15,155 nucleotides of DNA from Deltaproteobacteria bacterium (GCA_026388365.1 JAPLJW010000241.1:1-15155); one strand, 5' to 3'; shown: positions 1-7,604, numbered from the stretch's first letter. Numbers and translations are program-made. Notes: generated from the sequence alone by a model not told the origin.

Positions 1-887
1 CCGCAGCGGGGATGAAACCTGCACCCCGGCGGAAAATCAAGCGGATTGGGCACCGATCCGGAAATGACGTCCAGGCGCTTCTTCCGGCTGTCCGTCAACC
101 GGGGAATCGAATTATAAAGGGCGCGCGTATAGGGATGGAGGGGATTCCGGAAGATCGTTCTCACGTCGGCGCACTCCACCGCCTTCCCCGCATAGGCCAC
201 CACCACATCTTCGGCCACCTCGGCAATGACGCCCAGATCGTGGGTGATCATCATGACGGCCATGCCGGTCTCTTCCCCGATCTTCCGGATCAGCCGCAGG
301 ATCTGCGCCTGGATGGTCACATCGAGCGCCGTGGTCGGTTCATCGGCGATCAACAGCTTCGGCCGGCAGGAAAGCGCCATGGCGATCATGACCCTTTGCC
401 GCATCCCGCCGCTCATATGGTGGGGATACTCATCAATCCGCTTCTCCGGAGAGGGGATGCCCACCAGATTGACCATCTCGATCGCCTTCTAGCGGGCGTC
501 TTGCTTGCTGAGTTTCTGGTGGAGGATGATCGACTCCATGATCTGATAGCCGATCGTGAAAACGGGATTAAGCGATGTCATGGGTTCCTGAAAGATCATG
601 GCGATCTCGTTCCCCCGGATCGCGCGCATCTCTTCCGAACTTTTCTTCAGGAGATCCTGCCCTTCGAAAAGGATCTCGCCCGCGACAATCCGCCCCGCCG
701 GTGCGGCAACGAGCTGCATGACGGAGAGCGCCGTGACGCTCTTCCCACACCCCGATTCGCCGATGACGCCCAGAGTTTCTCCCCGAGAAAGCGTCAGGTC
801 CATGCCGTCGACGGCCCGGGCCACCCCGTCGTCGGTGTAGAAATAGGTCTTCAGATTTTTGATTTCCAGCAGTGCGTCATGCGGCAC
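1..887 (-). pseudogene. Peptide/nickel ABC transporter ATP-binding subunit (DppD/OppD family), interrupted by an in-frame TAG; partial at the left edge
   Basis: This is the ATPase subunit of a dipeptide/oligopeptide/nickel importer, acting on the cytoplasmic face of the inner membrane. The start chosen is GTG at 887, preceded by GGGAGAAG about 6 bases upstream and leading into an N-terminus typical of the family ([15 protein letters not shown]). Walker A (GESGCGKS) and the Q-loop ([10 protein letters not shown]) lie before a TAG at 489-491, codon 133. Reading on in the same frame gives the ABC signature (MSGGMRQR), Walker B ([12 protein letters not shown]), the H-loop (MITHDLG) and the oligopeptide-transporter C-terminal region ending in GCRFHPRC at the window edge. 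Nothing else is disrupted, so this is a very recent nonsense mutation, a sequencing error or a read-through codon. As the first gene of a leftward operon, it would be followed by other transporter subunits outside the window. DppD and OppD cannot be separated here. Confidence 0.86.
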
Positions 888-1199
888 GGTTTCTTCTCCC
901 TGGTCACTTGAAGTAAACCATAACCGGGGTCCTCCTGTCAAAGTTTTGGTGCCATCTTCTTTCGTGTTGGGGGTATTTTTCAAAGCTCTCACAGGGTGTT
1001 GAGATAAGACAGCGCCTCTGTTTTTTCTTGCAGAAATGACGCAATAACGATATACGCGACAATCGAGACTTATAGCGACGCCGATATCGCCCACGGGAAT
1101 GCCGAAGATCGCCTGGACAGTAATGGGAGAGAGGGGGCTGCGCCCTTATTTTTTCGCCCCCCGAAAAACGCTAAATTTAAAGACCTGACCCCCATACTT
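888..1199. other. Divergent intergenic region between the ABC ATPase gene and the Wzy-like gene
   Basis: No gene is supported here. The left side holds the leftward promoter described separately. For the rightward gene the best candidate is TTGCAG (1028-1033), a 17-base spacer and TATACG (1051-1056); its -10 box is fair and its -35 box poor. A six-base inverted repeat (GGGGGC at 1133-1138, GCCCCC at 1156-1161) brackets a T-rich loop close to the Wzy-like start. The last 20 bases, ending AAAGACCTGACCCCC (1179-1193), resemble short tags often seen beside REP-associated transposases; that resemblance is from memory. Confidence 0.5.
912..941 (-). promoter_or_regulatory. Candidate sigma-70 promoter for the ABC transporter operon
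   Basis: On the minus strand a perfect -35 box TTGACA (941-936) is followed after 18 bases by TTTACT (917-912), four of six matches to the -10 consensus. The predicted start would be near 905, leaving a short leader that contains the GGGAGAAG ribosome-binding site before the GTG at 887. The fit of promoter, leader and start codon is good, but the 18-base spacer and imperfect -10 leave doubt. Confidence 0.45.
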
Positions 1200-3434
1200 G
1201 TGGATAAAATTGCGTTCATCATCTATCTCGTCTGCATCGTCTTCGGCGTCCTGTTCTTCGGGGCGGTCCATACCTGGGCTTATACGATCGTCTTTCTGGG
1301 GGTGATTGTTGCGAGCCTGCTGCTGCTCAAGGGGGCCGTGGTGCGGATGGACGCTCCCTCGTTGCCGCAGGAATCGAATCACAAGAGAGACGTTACCCCG
1401 TTTCCGGAAGGCGAAAGGGATGGACGGCCTCGGGGGGCCAAGCCCGGCTGGTATCTCCGGTGGGTAAAGACGGATCTGACGCCGCTGTTTTTTTTCTTTT
1501 TCGCCTTCCTGATCCTGCAGATGCTCCCTCTGCCGCAGGGGCTCATCGCCCTGATCTCGCCGGAGGCGAAGCTCGCCGGAGAGATGTCCCTTCCGGCGGC
1601 GGCGCTCGATCCCGCCGGCCTTGCAGGTCAATGGTACGCGCTTGCCCCCTACATCTACCCCGTCCGGATGTCGCTGATCCGCTGGGTGGTCTACGGCCTC
1701 CTCTTCTTCGGCCTGATCCGCTGCCTGAATTCCCGCAAAAGAATCGAAACGGCAATCATCGCGCTTCTTCTGCTCTGCTGCTTCGACGCCCTCTATGGGA
1801 TCCTGCAGACCTACTCGGGGAGCAGCCATGTCTGGTGGTATAAAAACCAGAGATACGCGCGGGATGTCTGCGGCACTTATCTGAACCGGAACCACTTTGC
1901 GGGCTTGATGGAGATGGGGATCGCCCTCGCCGTCGCTTATGCAGCGGCGCTGGGGGGAAGGGGAGAAGGGCGCCACAAGCCATTGCCCCGCAGGGGGTCG
2001 TTCAAGAAGCGGTTTCTGAATTTCTTTTCCGAAAGCGGAAAGGACATCCGGCGTTTCCTGGTCGTCTTCGCCGGGGGGGTCCTGGGGCTCGGCCTGATCC
2101 TCTCCGCCTCGCGGGGCGGGATCATCGCCACGGCCGGCGCCCTGCTCCTGATGGGGCTGTTCTTCACTTTTCGGAAAAGCGAGCGGCGGAAGGGAAAGGT
2201 GATCCTCATCCTCTGCGCCATCTCGCTGATCTACGGCCTCCACGCCGGCCTGGATTACACCGTCGGGCGGTTCGAGTTTTTCGACCGGGATCTGGAAGAC
2301 CGCTGGGTCATGGCGGAAAAGGCGGTCGATCTCTTCAAGGATTATCGCTACACCGGCGCGGGAGTGGGGAATTTGAGGCACGCGTACGGAAAATACCAGG
2401 ACGCCCGGCACAAAAACCTGTACGTGGACTATGCCCACAACGACTACGCGCAGTTCCTGGCCGAGGCGGGCCTCATCGGCGGCGTGCTCCTGCTGGCGGG
2501 GGTGGGCTGGTACCTCGCGCGGACTTTCCGGACCTGGCGGCGGCGGGAGGACCCTTTCGCGGTCTGCCTGGGGATTGCGCCGTTCGGGGCGCTCTTCGCG
2601 CTCGCGATCCACTCTTTCTCGGATTACAACCTCCACTGGCCGGCCAACGTGATGGTCCTTATCGCGGTCATCGCGATCGGGTATGCAGCCCTCCACCTGG
2701 AAAGCCGCCATCATCGCGACCGGATGCTATACCGACAGCGGATGATCCCCCTGCGCCCGTGGGGCGCCGTTCTTCTGGCATCTACGGCGGGCCTGATCAT
2801 CTGGTGCGGCGTCTGGACAGTCCGCCACTTCGTCGCCGAGACATACTGCAACACGGATTACAACGTCACGCTGAACCTGGAGCAAAATCCGCCGGCGGAG
2901 AATGTCCGCAAGGCAAAGATCTGGAATCCCGGAAACGCGGCATATCATCACAAGCTGGCACTGGCGTTGACGGCTGAAAGGGACCGCCGGATGCAGCAGC
3001 CGGCGCCGGACGCGGAAGGCTGGAAACAGTCGCACGGACCGATCATCGAGCACCTGGAGCGGTCGATCCTCCTGAATCCCCTGAATGCACAGGTCCACGT
3101 CCAACTGGGATGGGAATACTCCTATCTGTTTGACCGGCCCGACCACTTTACCCGCTGGCTCCCCGCGGCGGACCTCTGCATGGACCGGGCGGCCTGGTTT
3201 GCCGGAAACTGGGTGCAGTATCCGCGGCTTCAATACGACATCGGAAATTACTGGACGATGCGATCGAAAACCCTTGGACCGGACGACCCGAAAAGCGAGA
3301 TCAACTGGACCCGAGCGGTCTGGCATTACCGGAAAGGGTTGGAGCTGGAGGGGAAGAAGGATCTCCCCGAAGACGTGAAGGGCTATATCCGGAACTTTTA
3401 CGCAGACGAGAGGCACCGGCAGGCCCTGCGGTAA
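1200..3434 (+). CDS. O-antigen ligase/Wzy polymerase-family integral membrane protein with a long C-terminal soluble domain
   Basis: The 744-residue product is a polytopic inner-membrane protein of the O-antigen ligase/polymerase superfamily (Wzy_C), which joins lipid-linked repeat units or transfers glycan chains on the periplasmic side. Hydrophobic segments run from about residue 5 to 545. Family-type motifs are visible: GTYLNRNHFAG (225-235), LSASRGG (301-307), GAGVGN (386-391), HNDYAQFLAEAG (413-424) and HSFSDYNLHW (471-480). Residues 546-744 are hydrophilic and include helix pairs resembling tetratricopeptide repeats (for example ERSILLNPLNAQVHVQLGW). The GTG start at 1200 is uncertain, because no clear Shine-Dalgarno sequence precedes it and the frame stays open upstream, but it sits just before the first membrane segment. 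Its position upstream of barrel, FecR, OPX and kinase genes favours an exopolysaccharide polymerase over a lipopolysaccharide ligase. Confidence 0.85.
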   Translation: MDKIAFIIYLVCIVFGVLFFGAVHTWAYTIVFLGVIVASLLLLKGAVVRMDAPSLPQESNHKRDVTPFPEGERDGRPRGAKPGWYLRWVKTDLTPLFFFFFAFLILQMLPLPQGLIALISPEAKLAGEMSLPAAALDPAGLAGQWYALAPYIYPVRMSLIRWVVYGLLFFGLIRCLNSRKRIETAIIALLLLCCFDALYGILQTYSGSSHVWWYKNQRYARDVCGTYLNRNHFAGLMEMGIALAVAYAAALGGRGEGRHKPLPRRGSFKKRFLNFFSESGKDIRRFLVVFAGGVLGLGLILSASRGGIIATAGALLLMGLFFTFRKSERRKGKVILILCAISLIYGLHAGLDYTVGRFEFFDRDLEDRWVMAEKAVDLFKDYRYTGAGVGNLRHAYGKYQDARHKNLYVDYAHNDYAQFLAEAGLIGGVLLLAGVGWYLARTFRTWRRREDPFAVCLGIAPFGALFALAIHSFSDYNLHWPANVMVLIAVIAIGYAALHLESRHHRDRMLYRQRMIPLRPWGAVLLASTAGLIIWCGVWTVRHFVAETYCNTDYNVTLNLEQNPPAENVRKAKIWNPGNAAYHHKLALALTAERDRRMQQPAPDAEGWKQSHGPIIEHLERSILLNPLNAQVHVQLGWEYSYLFDRPDHFTRWLPAADLCMDRAAWFAGNWVQYPRLQYDIGNYWTMRSKTLGPDDPKSEINWTRAVWHYRKGLELEGKKDLPEDVKGYIRNFYADERHRQALR

Positions 3435-3496
3435 AAACCGGCCCCCTGTGCATGAAACTGCAAAGAATTGATAAAATAGATCGGATGAAATAGTTC

Positions 3497-3525
3497 TTGA
3501 CTTTATACAAAACGATCAATAATCT
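3497..3525 (+). promoter_or_regulatory. Candidate sigma-70 promoter in an AT-rich gap upstream of the beta-barrel gene
   Basis: The 155 bases between the Wzy-like and barrel genes are strikingly AT-rich for this window. TTGACT (3497-3502, five of six to the -35 consensus) is followed by TAATCT after 17 bases (3520-3525), or by the better AATAAT after 15 bases (3518-3523). Either would place transcription about 55-60 bases before the barrel start. No terminator separates the two genes, so read-through from the upstream gene is also possible. Confidence 0.4.
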
Positions 3526-3589
3526 GAGCATAAGCCATTGTAAATGCAATAATTAAACAATCTCGGTTTATGAACGAAAGGATTGGGTG

Positions 3590-4831
3590 ATGAAAAGAGC
3601 AACATTTTTCTCTTGCGTCACGGTTCTTCTGCTGGCGGTCGCACCATGGCAGGTTCAGGCCCAGCAGGGGGGCAACATCAAATTCGGCAATCTGTCCATC
3701 GTTCCAGGATTCGCGCTGCAAGGCATCCACGACGACAACATCTATATGGGGAACGGCAAGGATAGCGCGGACCTCGCCGAGAAAAAGGAGTCAGACTGGA
3801 TCACGCATGTGAAGCCCAGCCTGCTTCTGAATTACCTGATGCCGGAGAGAGGGTATATCAATCTCGGCTATCAGGGCGATTTCGCTTTCTACAGCACGAA
3901 TGACGGCAACAATTGGAAAAGCCAGATGGGAAACTTCGAGGTCGACTATCTGGCGCCGGGCGGCCTCATCTTCGGAATCAGCGAACTTTACACCCGTTCG
4001 GAAGACCCCTTTGGCGGAGCGGACCAGTACAATGTAGGCCGCATCTCGAAGCGGTGGACAAACGATGTGAAGACAAAACTGGGCTACGCGATCTCGAGCA
4101 ACTTCCGATCGATTCTTTACTACAACAACTTCAAGCAGCAATATGATGATATCCAGGACTACTCCCAGGATTACACGGACAGCGAATACGGCATCGGCTT
4201 AGAGACCCGCTTCCTCCCCAAGACCTGGGGATTCCTCCGTTACCATTACGGGCAGAGAAAATACAATACGTTGGGACTGGGGCAGACGACGGATGAGTTC
4301 AATTCGGATCTCAAGTGGAACAAAGTCAACGCCGGTTTGACCTGGGATCCGGAGGCAAAGCTGAGCGGTGAACTCAACGTCGGCTATCAGTGGATGACCT
4401 ACGATCACGAATTGACCGATGCGGGGATTCGCCGTGAGAGTAAGAACACCTGGGTTGCCGCGACCTCCATCAACTTCAAGGCCACAGAAACGACCACCCT
4501 CGCCCTGATCCTCAGCCGGGCAGTCCGCAACACGGCATCGGACACGAACGAACAGTTCACCGACACGGGAATAGGCATGACCGTGCAGCAGAAGCTGTTC
4601 ACAAAATTCTTGCTGAATGCGGGGCTCAACTACAGCAAGAACGAGTATAACCTGCCGGTCGGCAACGAGCGGTCGGACAACAACTACAGGGGTAACATCG
4701 GCCTGGACTACAATATCCAGGAATGGCTGAGCGTAGGCGTCGCATACAATTACAACAGGAAGGATTCCAATATCGAGGCTTCAGAGTTCGTCGACAACCA
4801 GTTCATGGCCTCTCTGAAAATCGTTTATTAA
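3590..4831 (+). CDS. Outer-membrane beta-barrel protein (BBP2-like) of the polysaccharide export locus
   Basis: The predicted product has 413 residues. A signal peptide (about residues 1-24, charged MKR start, cleavage after VQA before QQGG) directs it out of the cytoplasm. The rest is a succession of short amphipathic, aromatic-rich stretches separated by polar turns, with no cytoplasmic domain, and the chain ends in KIVY with a terminal aromatic residue as expected for BAM-inserted barrels. Length and style match the putative beta-barrel porin 2 (BBP2) proteins common in exopolysaccharide and exosortase loci. The ATG at 3590 is preferred over the GTG three bases earlier because AAAGGA lies about seven bases upstream and the product begins like a normal signal peptide. 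A role as the outer-membrane pore for the polymer is inferred from its neighbours. The strand count cannot be fixed by eye. Confidence 0.82.
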   Translation: MKRATFFSCVTVLLLAVAPWQVQAQQGGNIKFGNLSIVPGFALQGIHDDNIYMGNGKDSADLAEKKESDWITHVKPSLLLNYLMPERGYINLGYQGDFAFYSTNDGNNWKSQMGNFEVDYLAPGGLIFGISELYTRSEDPFGGADQYNVGRISKRWTNDVKTKLGYAISSNFRSILYYNNFKQQYDDIQDYSQDYTDSEYGIGLETRFLPKTWGFLRYHYGQRKYNTLGLGQTTDEFNSDLKWNKVNAGLTWDPEAKLSGELNVGYQWMTYDHELTDAGIRRESKNTWVAATSINFKATETTTLALILSRAVRNTASDTNEQFTDTGIGMTVQQKLFTKFLLNAGLNYSKNEYNLPVGNERSDNNYRGNIGLDYNIQEWLSVGVAYNYNRKDSNIEASEFVDNQFMASLKIVY

Positions 4832-4907
4832 AAACGATCCGTGGTCCGGCGCCTCCACTTTTCAAAAGAAGGGGAGCCGCCCTGTTATGGAGGTTGAAAG
4901 ATCCGAT

Positions 4908-5885
4908 ATGAAAAATAAAAGCTTCTTATCCCTTGTGACGTTCGTCGTTCTTACGCTGCTGATCGGTTCGGGCTCCGCCGCTTGGGCTGCCGGCCCGGTG
5001 GCCAAAGTGACCAGTTTCAAGGGAGAGGCCTACATCCAGACCGGCACCACTGCCGTCAGGATCGGCCAGGTCGGGCAGGCCGTCCTCGACGGCGACCGGG
5101 TCCAGACCAAAGACGGAGAGGTTCAGCTTGCCTTTACCGACGGCGCCTCCATGACAATCAACCCGTTTTCCACAACCATGATTCAGGAGCGAGAAGAGGA
5201 ATCCGGCTTCTGGGTGTTCAAGACCAAGAAGATGGTCCGCCGGATGACCGCGTTCGTGGGCAAGCTCTACTTCAAGAGCGGATCCTCGCAGCGGGAGAAT
5301 TACCTGCAGACGCCGACGGCTGTTTGCGGGATTAGGGGGTCTTCGGCCGAATTCGGTTTCAACAACATCTCTTCCCTGCTGAATCTGATCACCGGAGCAA
5401 TCAACACCTACGGCAGCAGCTGGCAGCAGGGATCTTTCGCCAACCCGGGCTATTCGGCCGCCAGCCAGAATGCCGTCTATCAGAAACTGGCCAACACCAT
5501 TGCGCAGGTCGAAAAGGCCAAACAAACCGGAACCGGCAACGATCTGGCGCTGGCCACGCTCAATGCGTATGAACTCGCCAAGATTGTGGGCGCGGAACTC
5601 GCGAAGAACCCCGACCCCGCCGTCCAGCAGCTCGGCCAGAGTTTCACTGCCCTTGGGGACCAGGGGATCGCCAATATCCGGCAGCAGAACCCGAACTTGA
5701 CCACGACGGTGGAAACCACGGTTCCAGGCACGACAACGGTGCCGCCGACCACGACGCCGACCACCACACCAACCACAACGCCGCCAACAACGCCGACCAC
5801 GTCGACTTCATCGACGACGACCGTTCTGACGACGATTCCGCCGACGACGACAACGCCGACGACATCGTCTGTACCCCCCAGCTAA
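4908..5885 (+). CDS. Exported FecR-domain protein with a Thr/Pro-rich C-terminal tail
   Basis: The 325-residue product starts with a signal peptide (MKNKSFLSLV..., cleavage after about AWA, residue 27). Residues 28-150 form a FecR-type domain: GPVAKVTSFKGEAYIQ, a GDRVQTKDGEVQLAFTDG core and the closing TPTAVCGIRGSSAEF. Residues 150-262 are a helical, Gln/Ala/Asn-rich segment, and about 265-325 are almost entirely Thr, Pro and Ser. Unlike true FecR iron regulators there is no N-terminal inner-membrane anti-sigma region. The protein is therefore likely periplasmic or surface-exposed and structural. An in-frame ATG at 4887 with GGGGAG upstream would add seven residues; ATG 4908 is chosen because it gives a normal signal-peptide N-terminus. 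It follows the barrel gene by 76 bases without a terminator, so the two are probably co-transcribed. Confidence 0.82.
   Translation: MKNKSFLSLVTFVVLTLLIGSGSAAWAAGPVAKVTSFKGEAYIQTGTTAVRIGQVGQAVLDGDRVQTKDGEVQLAFTDGASMTINPFSTTMIQEREEESGFWVFKTKKMVRRMTAFVGKLYFKSGSSQRENYLQTPTAVCGIRGSSAEFGFNNISSLLNLITGAINTYGSSWQQGSFANPGYSAASQNAVYQKLANTIAQVEKAKQTGTGNDLALATLNAYELAKIVGAELAKNPDPAVQQLGQSFTALGDQGIANIRQQNPNLTTTVETTVPGTTTVPPTTTPTTTPTTTPPTTPTTSTSSTTTVLTTIPPTTTTPTTSSVPPS
5700..5882 (+). repeat. Low-complexity ACC/ACG/CCG-rich coding repeat (Thr/Pro tail)
   Basis: The last 61 codons of the FecR-domain gene are an imperfect tandem array of Thr and Pro codons (units like ACCACGCCGACC). The encoded tail resembles extended, often O-glycosylated linkers of surface proteins. 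Such arrays change length easily, so copy number may differ between strains. The region is coding and in frame throughout. Confidence 0.75.
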
Positions 5886-5918
5886 ACCGGGGTCGAAGCG
5901 GGTGCAGCAGAAATTGCA

Positions 5919-5950
5919 GGGGTGGGTTTTTAATAACCCACCCCTTTTTT
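5919..5950 (+). terminator. Intrinsic terminator after the FecR-domain gene
   Basis: A perfect 10-base-pair stem, GGGGTGGGTT (5919-5928) and AACCCACCCC (5935-5944), encloses a six-base loop and is followed by six T residues (5945-5950). It lies 33 bases after the FecR-domain stop codon and before the convergent protease gene. On the minus strand the stem is followed by only a short A/T stretch, so its main effect is on plus-strand transcripts. Confidence 0.93.
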
Positions 5951-6006
5951 ACAACCCCGTCCCCACGACCGTCTGCGGCGGAAGCAGTGAGACCTTTGCG
6001 CAATTT

Positions 6007-6048
6007 GGGGATCGGATCCCGGAAGATGGGCTCAGGGATCCGATCCCC
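6007..6048. repeat. Perfect 14-bp inverted repeat between convergent genes
   Basis: GGGGATCGGATCCC (6007-6020) and GGGATCCGATCCCC (6035-6048) are exact reverse complements around a 14-base loop. The structure lies just past the protease stop codon on the minus strand but has no T tract on either side. It could be a transcript-end hairpin for the protease mRNA, a factor-assisted terminator or a copy of a dispersed REP-like element. Confidence 0.85.
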
Positions 6049-6058
6049 GCCTTCGTCC

Positions 6059-7375
6059 TTAAAAAAATCTGAAGAGGGATTGGGGGACGACGTTTGAAAA
6101 AGCAATGAAATTAACGAGATAATGGGCAACCATGATGGCCGGGAGGGAACGGGTCCTCAGGTACAATGCCATAAAAACGGCGCCGACCGCGGATGCCGCC
6201 ATGATCTTTGGCAGCCCCCCGCTCCAGTGGATAAGCCCGAAGGCTATCGCGGAAATGCCGATCACCACACAGGCGCGCCGCGTGTACCGGGAAAGAAAAA
6301 TCCGCAGATAGCCTCGAAAGACAACCTCCTCGACGATGCTGACCATTGCCAGCCCCGCCGTCAGATCGACCCAGCGCCACACAGGGTTTTCGATCTCCGG
6401 CATCTGCCCCGAAGGAGCGCCGGAGAGCCCACCCGTCAGAAGATAACCGTTCTGTTCGATGAAAACGGCCGACAAGGCGCCGACGGCCAGTACGGACCAG
6501 AAGGAGATCGCGGACGGCATTCTCAATCCCAACGAGGAAAACCCCACTTTTCCGCTGCGGATCAACCAGGCCAGAACCGTCAGGGGGAGGAGCTTTACGG
6601 AGACATAATCGATCAAAAGCCACCCACGCCAATCCTTGACGTAGATATCACTAAGATCATTAAGATAAAACGGAAGGCACAGCAGGATTACAACCGTGAT
6701 GGGGTGTTTTAATGCTTCACCGGAAAATCCATCCCGGCGGGTCTGCTCAAAAGCGTCCGGCATGGGTTTCCGGGTTTCCTGAAACCGGACGATGGCGAAG
6801 CCGCCTGCGCCGCCGATGATCAACGCCATCGCCTCGTAGGCGATAAACCACGCGACCCACGCCGGCAGAAGCCGCTGTAAAACCTCGCCGACCATATTGG
6901 AGGCCATGAAGGCAAAGCCGACACTGAAAGACCACAAAACCGCGGAAGGGATACAATCGCGGGCAGCGGCAGCGGGAAACAGGGATCTCATCCGGCATGC
7001 CGTAACGATTCCCCCAAGCGCTCCGCAGAAGGCAAAGCTGTAAAAGGCGCTCACCATCATTTTCAGGGGCGTCCCCAATGTGAAAAACAGCGGGGTCACG
7101 CCCAGGATACAGCTCAGGGACCAAACCACCGCAACGAAAATTACGTTTTTCCCATCGATCTTTCCACCGGCCGCCCGGATGGCCATCGCATAGGATAAAC
7201 CTCCGCCAAGGCCGATGATCCCGGCGGTCGTTTGCGCCGCGACCAGATACGGGAACCCGGGGATCCGCAGCAACAGTATGGCGGAGGTCCCCAACAACGC
7301 CGCGGCCGCCCATCCCAGGGTTGAACGGAAGAGGATGTTGAACGGATCGGCCTTTTTTTCTCTTTTACCGGGCAT
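6059..7375 (-). CDS. CPBP-family intramembrane metalloprotease
   Basis: The 438-residue product is a polytopic inner-membrane protein of the CPBP family (CAAX proteases and bacteriocin-processing enzymes, PF02517-like). The catalytic motifs are complete near the C-terminus: EEVVFRGY (Glu349-Glu350, Arg354), FGLIHW (Phe379, His383) and HYLVN (His418, Asn422). About 340 residues of multiple membrane segments precede them, longer than minimal CPBP proteins. The start is ATG 7375, with AGGAG five bases upstream on the minus strand; upstream in-frame codons have no such site and would add a non-membrane extension. The gene lies antisense between the FecR and OPX genes, with its own promoter and convergent with the FecR terminator, so it is a separate transcription unit. 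Its substrate is unknown. Processing of exported or membrane partners of the polysaccharide locus is speculation from position. Confidence 0.87.
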   Translation of the reverse strand: MPGKREKKADPFNILFRSTLGWAAAALLGTSAILLLRIPGFPYLVAAQTTAGIIGLGGGLSYAMAIRAAGGKIDGKNVIFVAVVWSLSCILGVTPLFFTLGTPLKMMVSAFYSFAFCGALGGIVTACRMRSLFPAAAARDCIPSAVLWSFSVGFAFMASNMVGEVLQRLLPAWVAWFIAYEAMALIIGGAGGFAIVRFQETRKPMPDAFEQTRRDGFSGEALKHPITVVILLCLPFYLNDLSDIYVKDWRGWLLIDYVSVKLLPLTVLAWLIRSGKVGFSSLGLRMPSAISFWSVLAVGALSAVFIEQNGYLLTGGLSGAPSGQMPEIENPVWRWVDLTAGLAMVSIVEEVVFRGYLRIFLSRYTRRACVVIGISAIAFGLIHWSGGLPKIMAASAVGAVFMALYLRTRSLPAIMVAHYLVNFIAFSNVVPQSLFRFF

Positions 7376-7460
7376 CGTCGCTCCTGGACGGGTGAAATGG
7401 TCCCCCCTTGTAAGGATTTGTTTGCAAATTCCGGGGAGACGCGGAGTGCGTTTTGGGAGC

Positions 7461-7489
7461 ATTGTAGAGGCAATGCCGTGGGCTGTCAA
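7461..7489 (-). promoter_or_regulatory. Near-consensus sigma-70 promoter for the CPBP protease gene
   Basis: On the minus strand TTGACA (7489-7484, perfect -35) and TACAAT (7466-7461, five of six -10) are separated by exactly 17 bases. Transcription would start near 7454, about 79 bases before the ATG at 7375. It is the best promoter by sequence in the window. Two dyads, GCATTG-N6-CAATGC (7459-7476) and CTGTCA-N12-TGACAG (7483-7506), overlap its -10 and -35 boxes and could be operators. Confidence 0.7.
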
Positions 7490-7604
7490 GACGGGGCTCA
7501 TGACAGACGGGGCGAAACAGATGGGGAGGTTTTCCTTGCATTTTCCCCGGAGACATACTAAAAAACGACCTCAAACGAGAGGAAGGCGGATCGTACGAAA
7601 GGCG

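Noticed and set aside
489..491. Pyrrolysine insertion at the TAG of the ABC ATPase
   Set aside because: Nothing in the window shows pyl genes or a recoding element, and this family has no known pyrrolysine residue; kept only as a remote possibility under the amber finding.
12..911. A 299-codon plus-strand open frame opposite the ABC ATPase
   Set aside because: The minus strand carries all ABC ATPase motifs; this frame is His/Asp/Arg-rich with no recognisable domain.
904..921. Five-codon leader peptide (MVYFK) with AGGAGG on the minus strand before the ABC gene
   Set aside because: The AGGAGG overlaps the better candidate -35 box, so both cannot be used; too short to support.
1146..2714. A 522-codon minus-strand open frame opposite the Wzy-like gene
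   Set aside because: Its product is a charged, Pro/Arg/Glu-rich sequence without domains, as expected from the antisense of a GC-rich gene, while the plus strand encodes clear membrane segments and motifs.
3435..3586. Cyclic-di-GMP riboswitch upstream of the barrel gene
   Set aside because: The conserved GEMM core could not be found; the region is simply AT-rich with a promoter-like element.
7507..7604. Sigma-54 promoter upstream of the OPX gene (TTGC at 7536-7539)
   Set aside because: The GG expected ten bases before the GC is absent and other consensus positions do not match.
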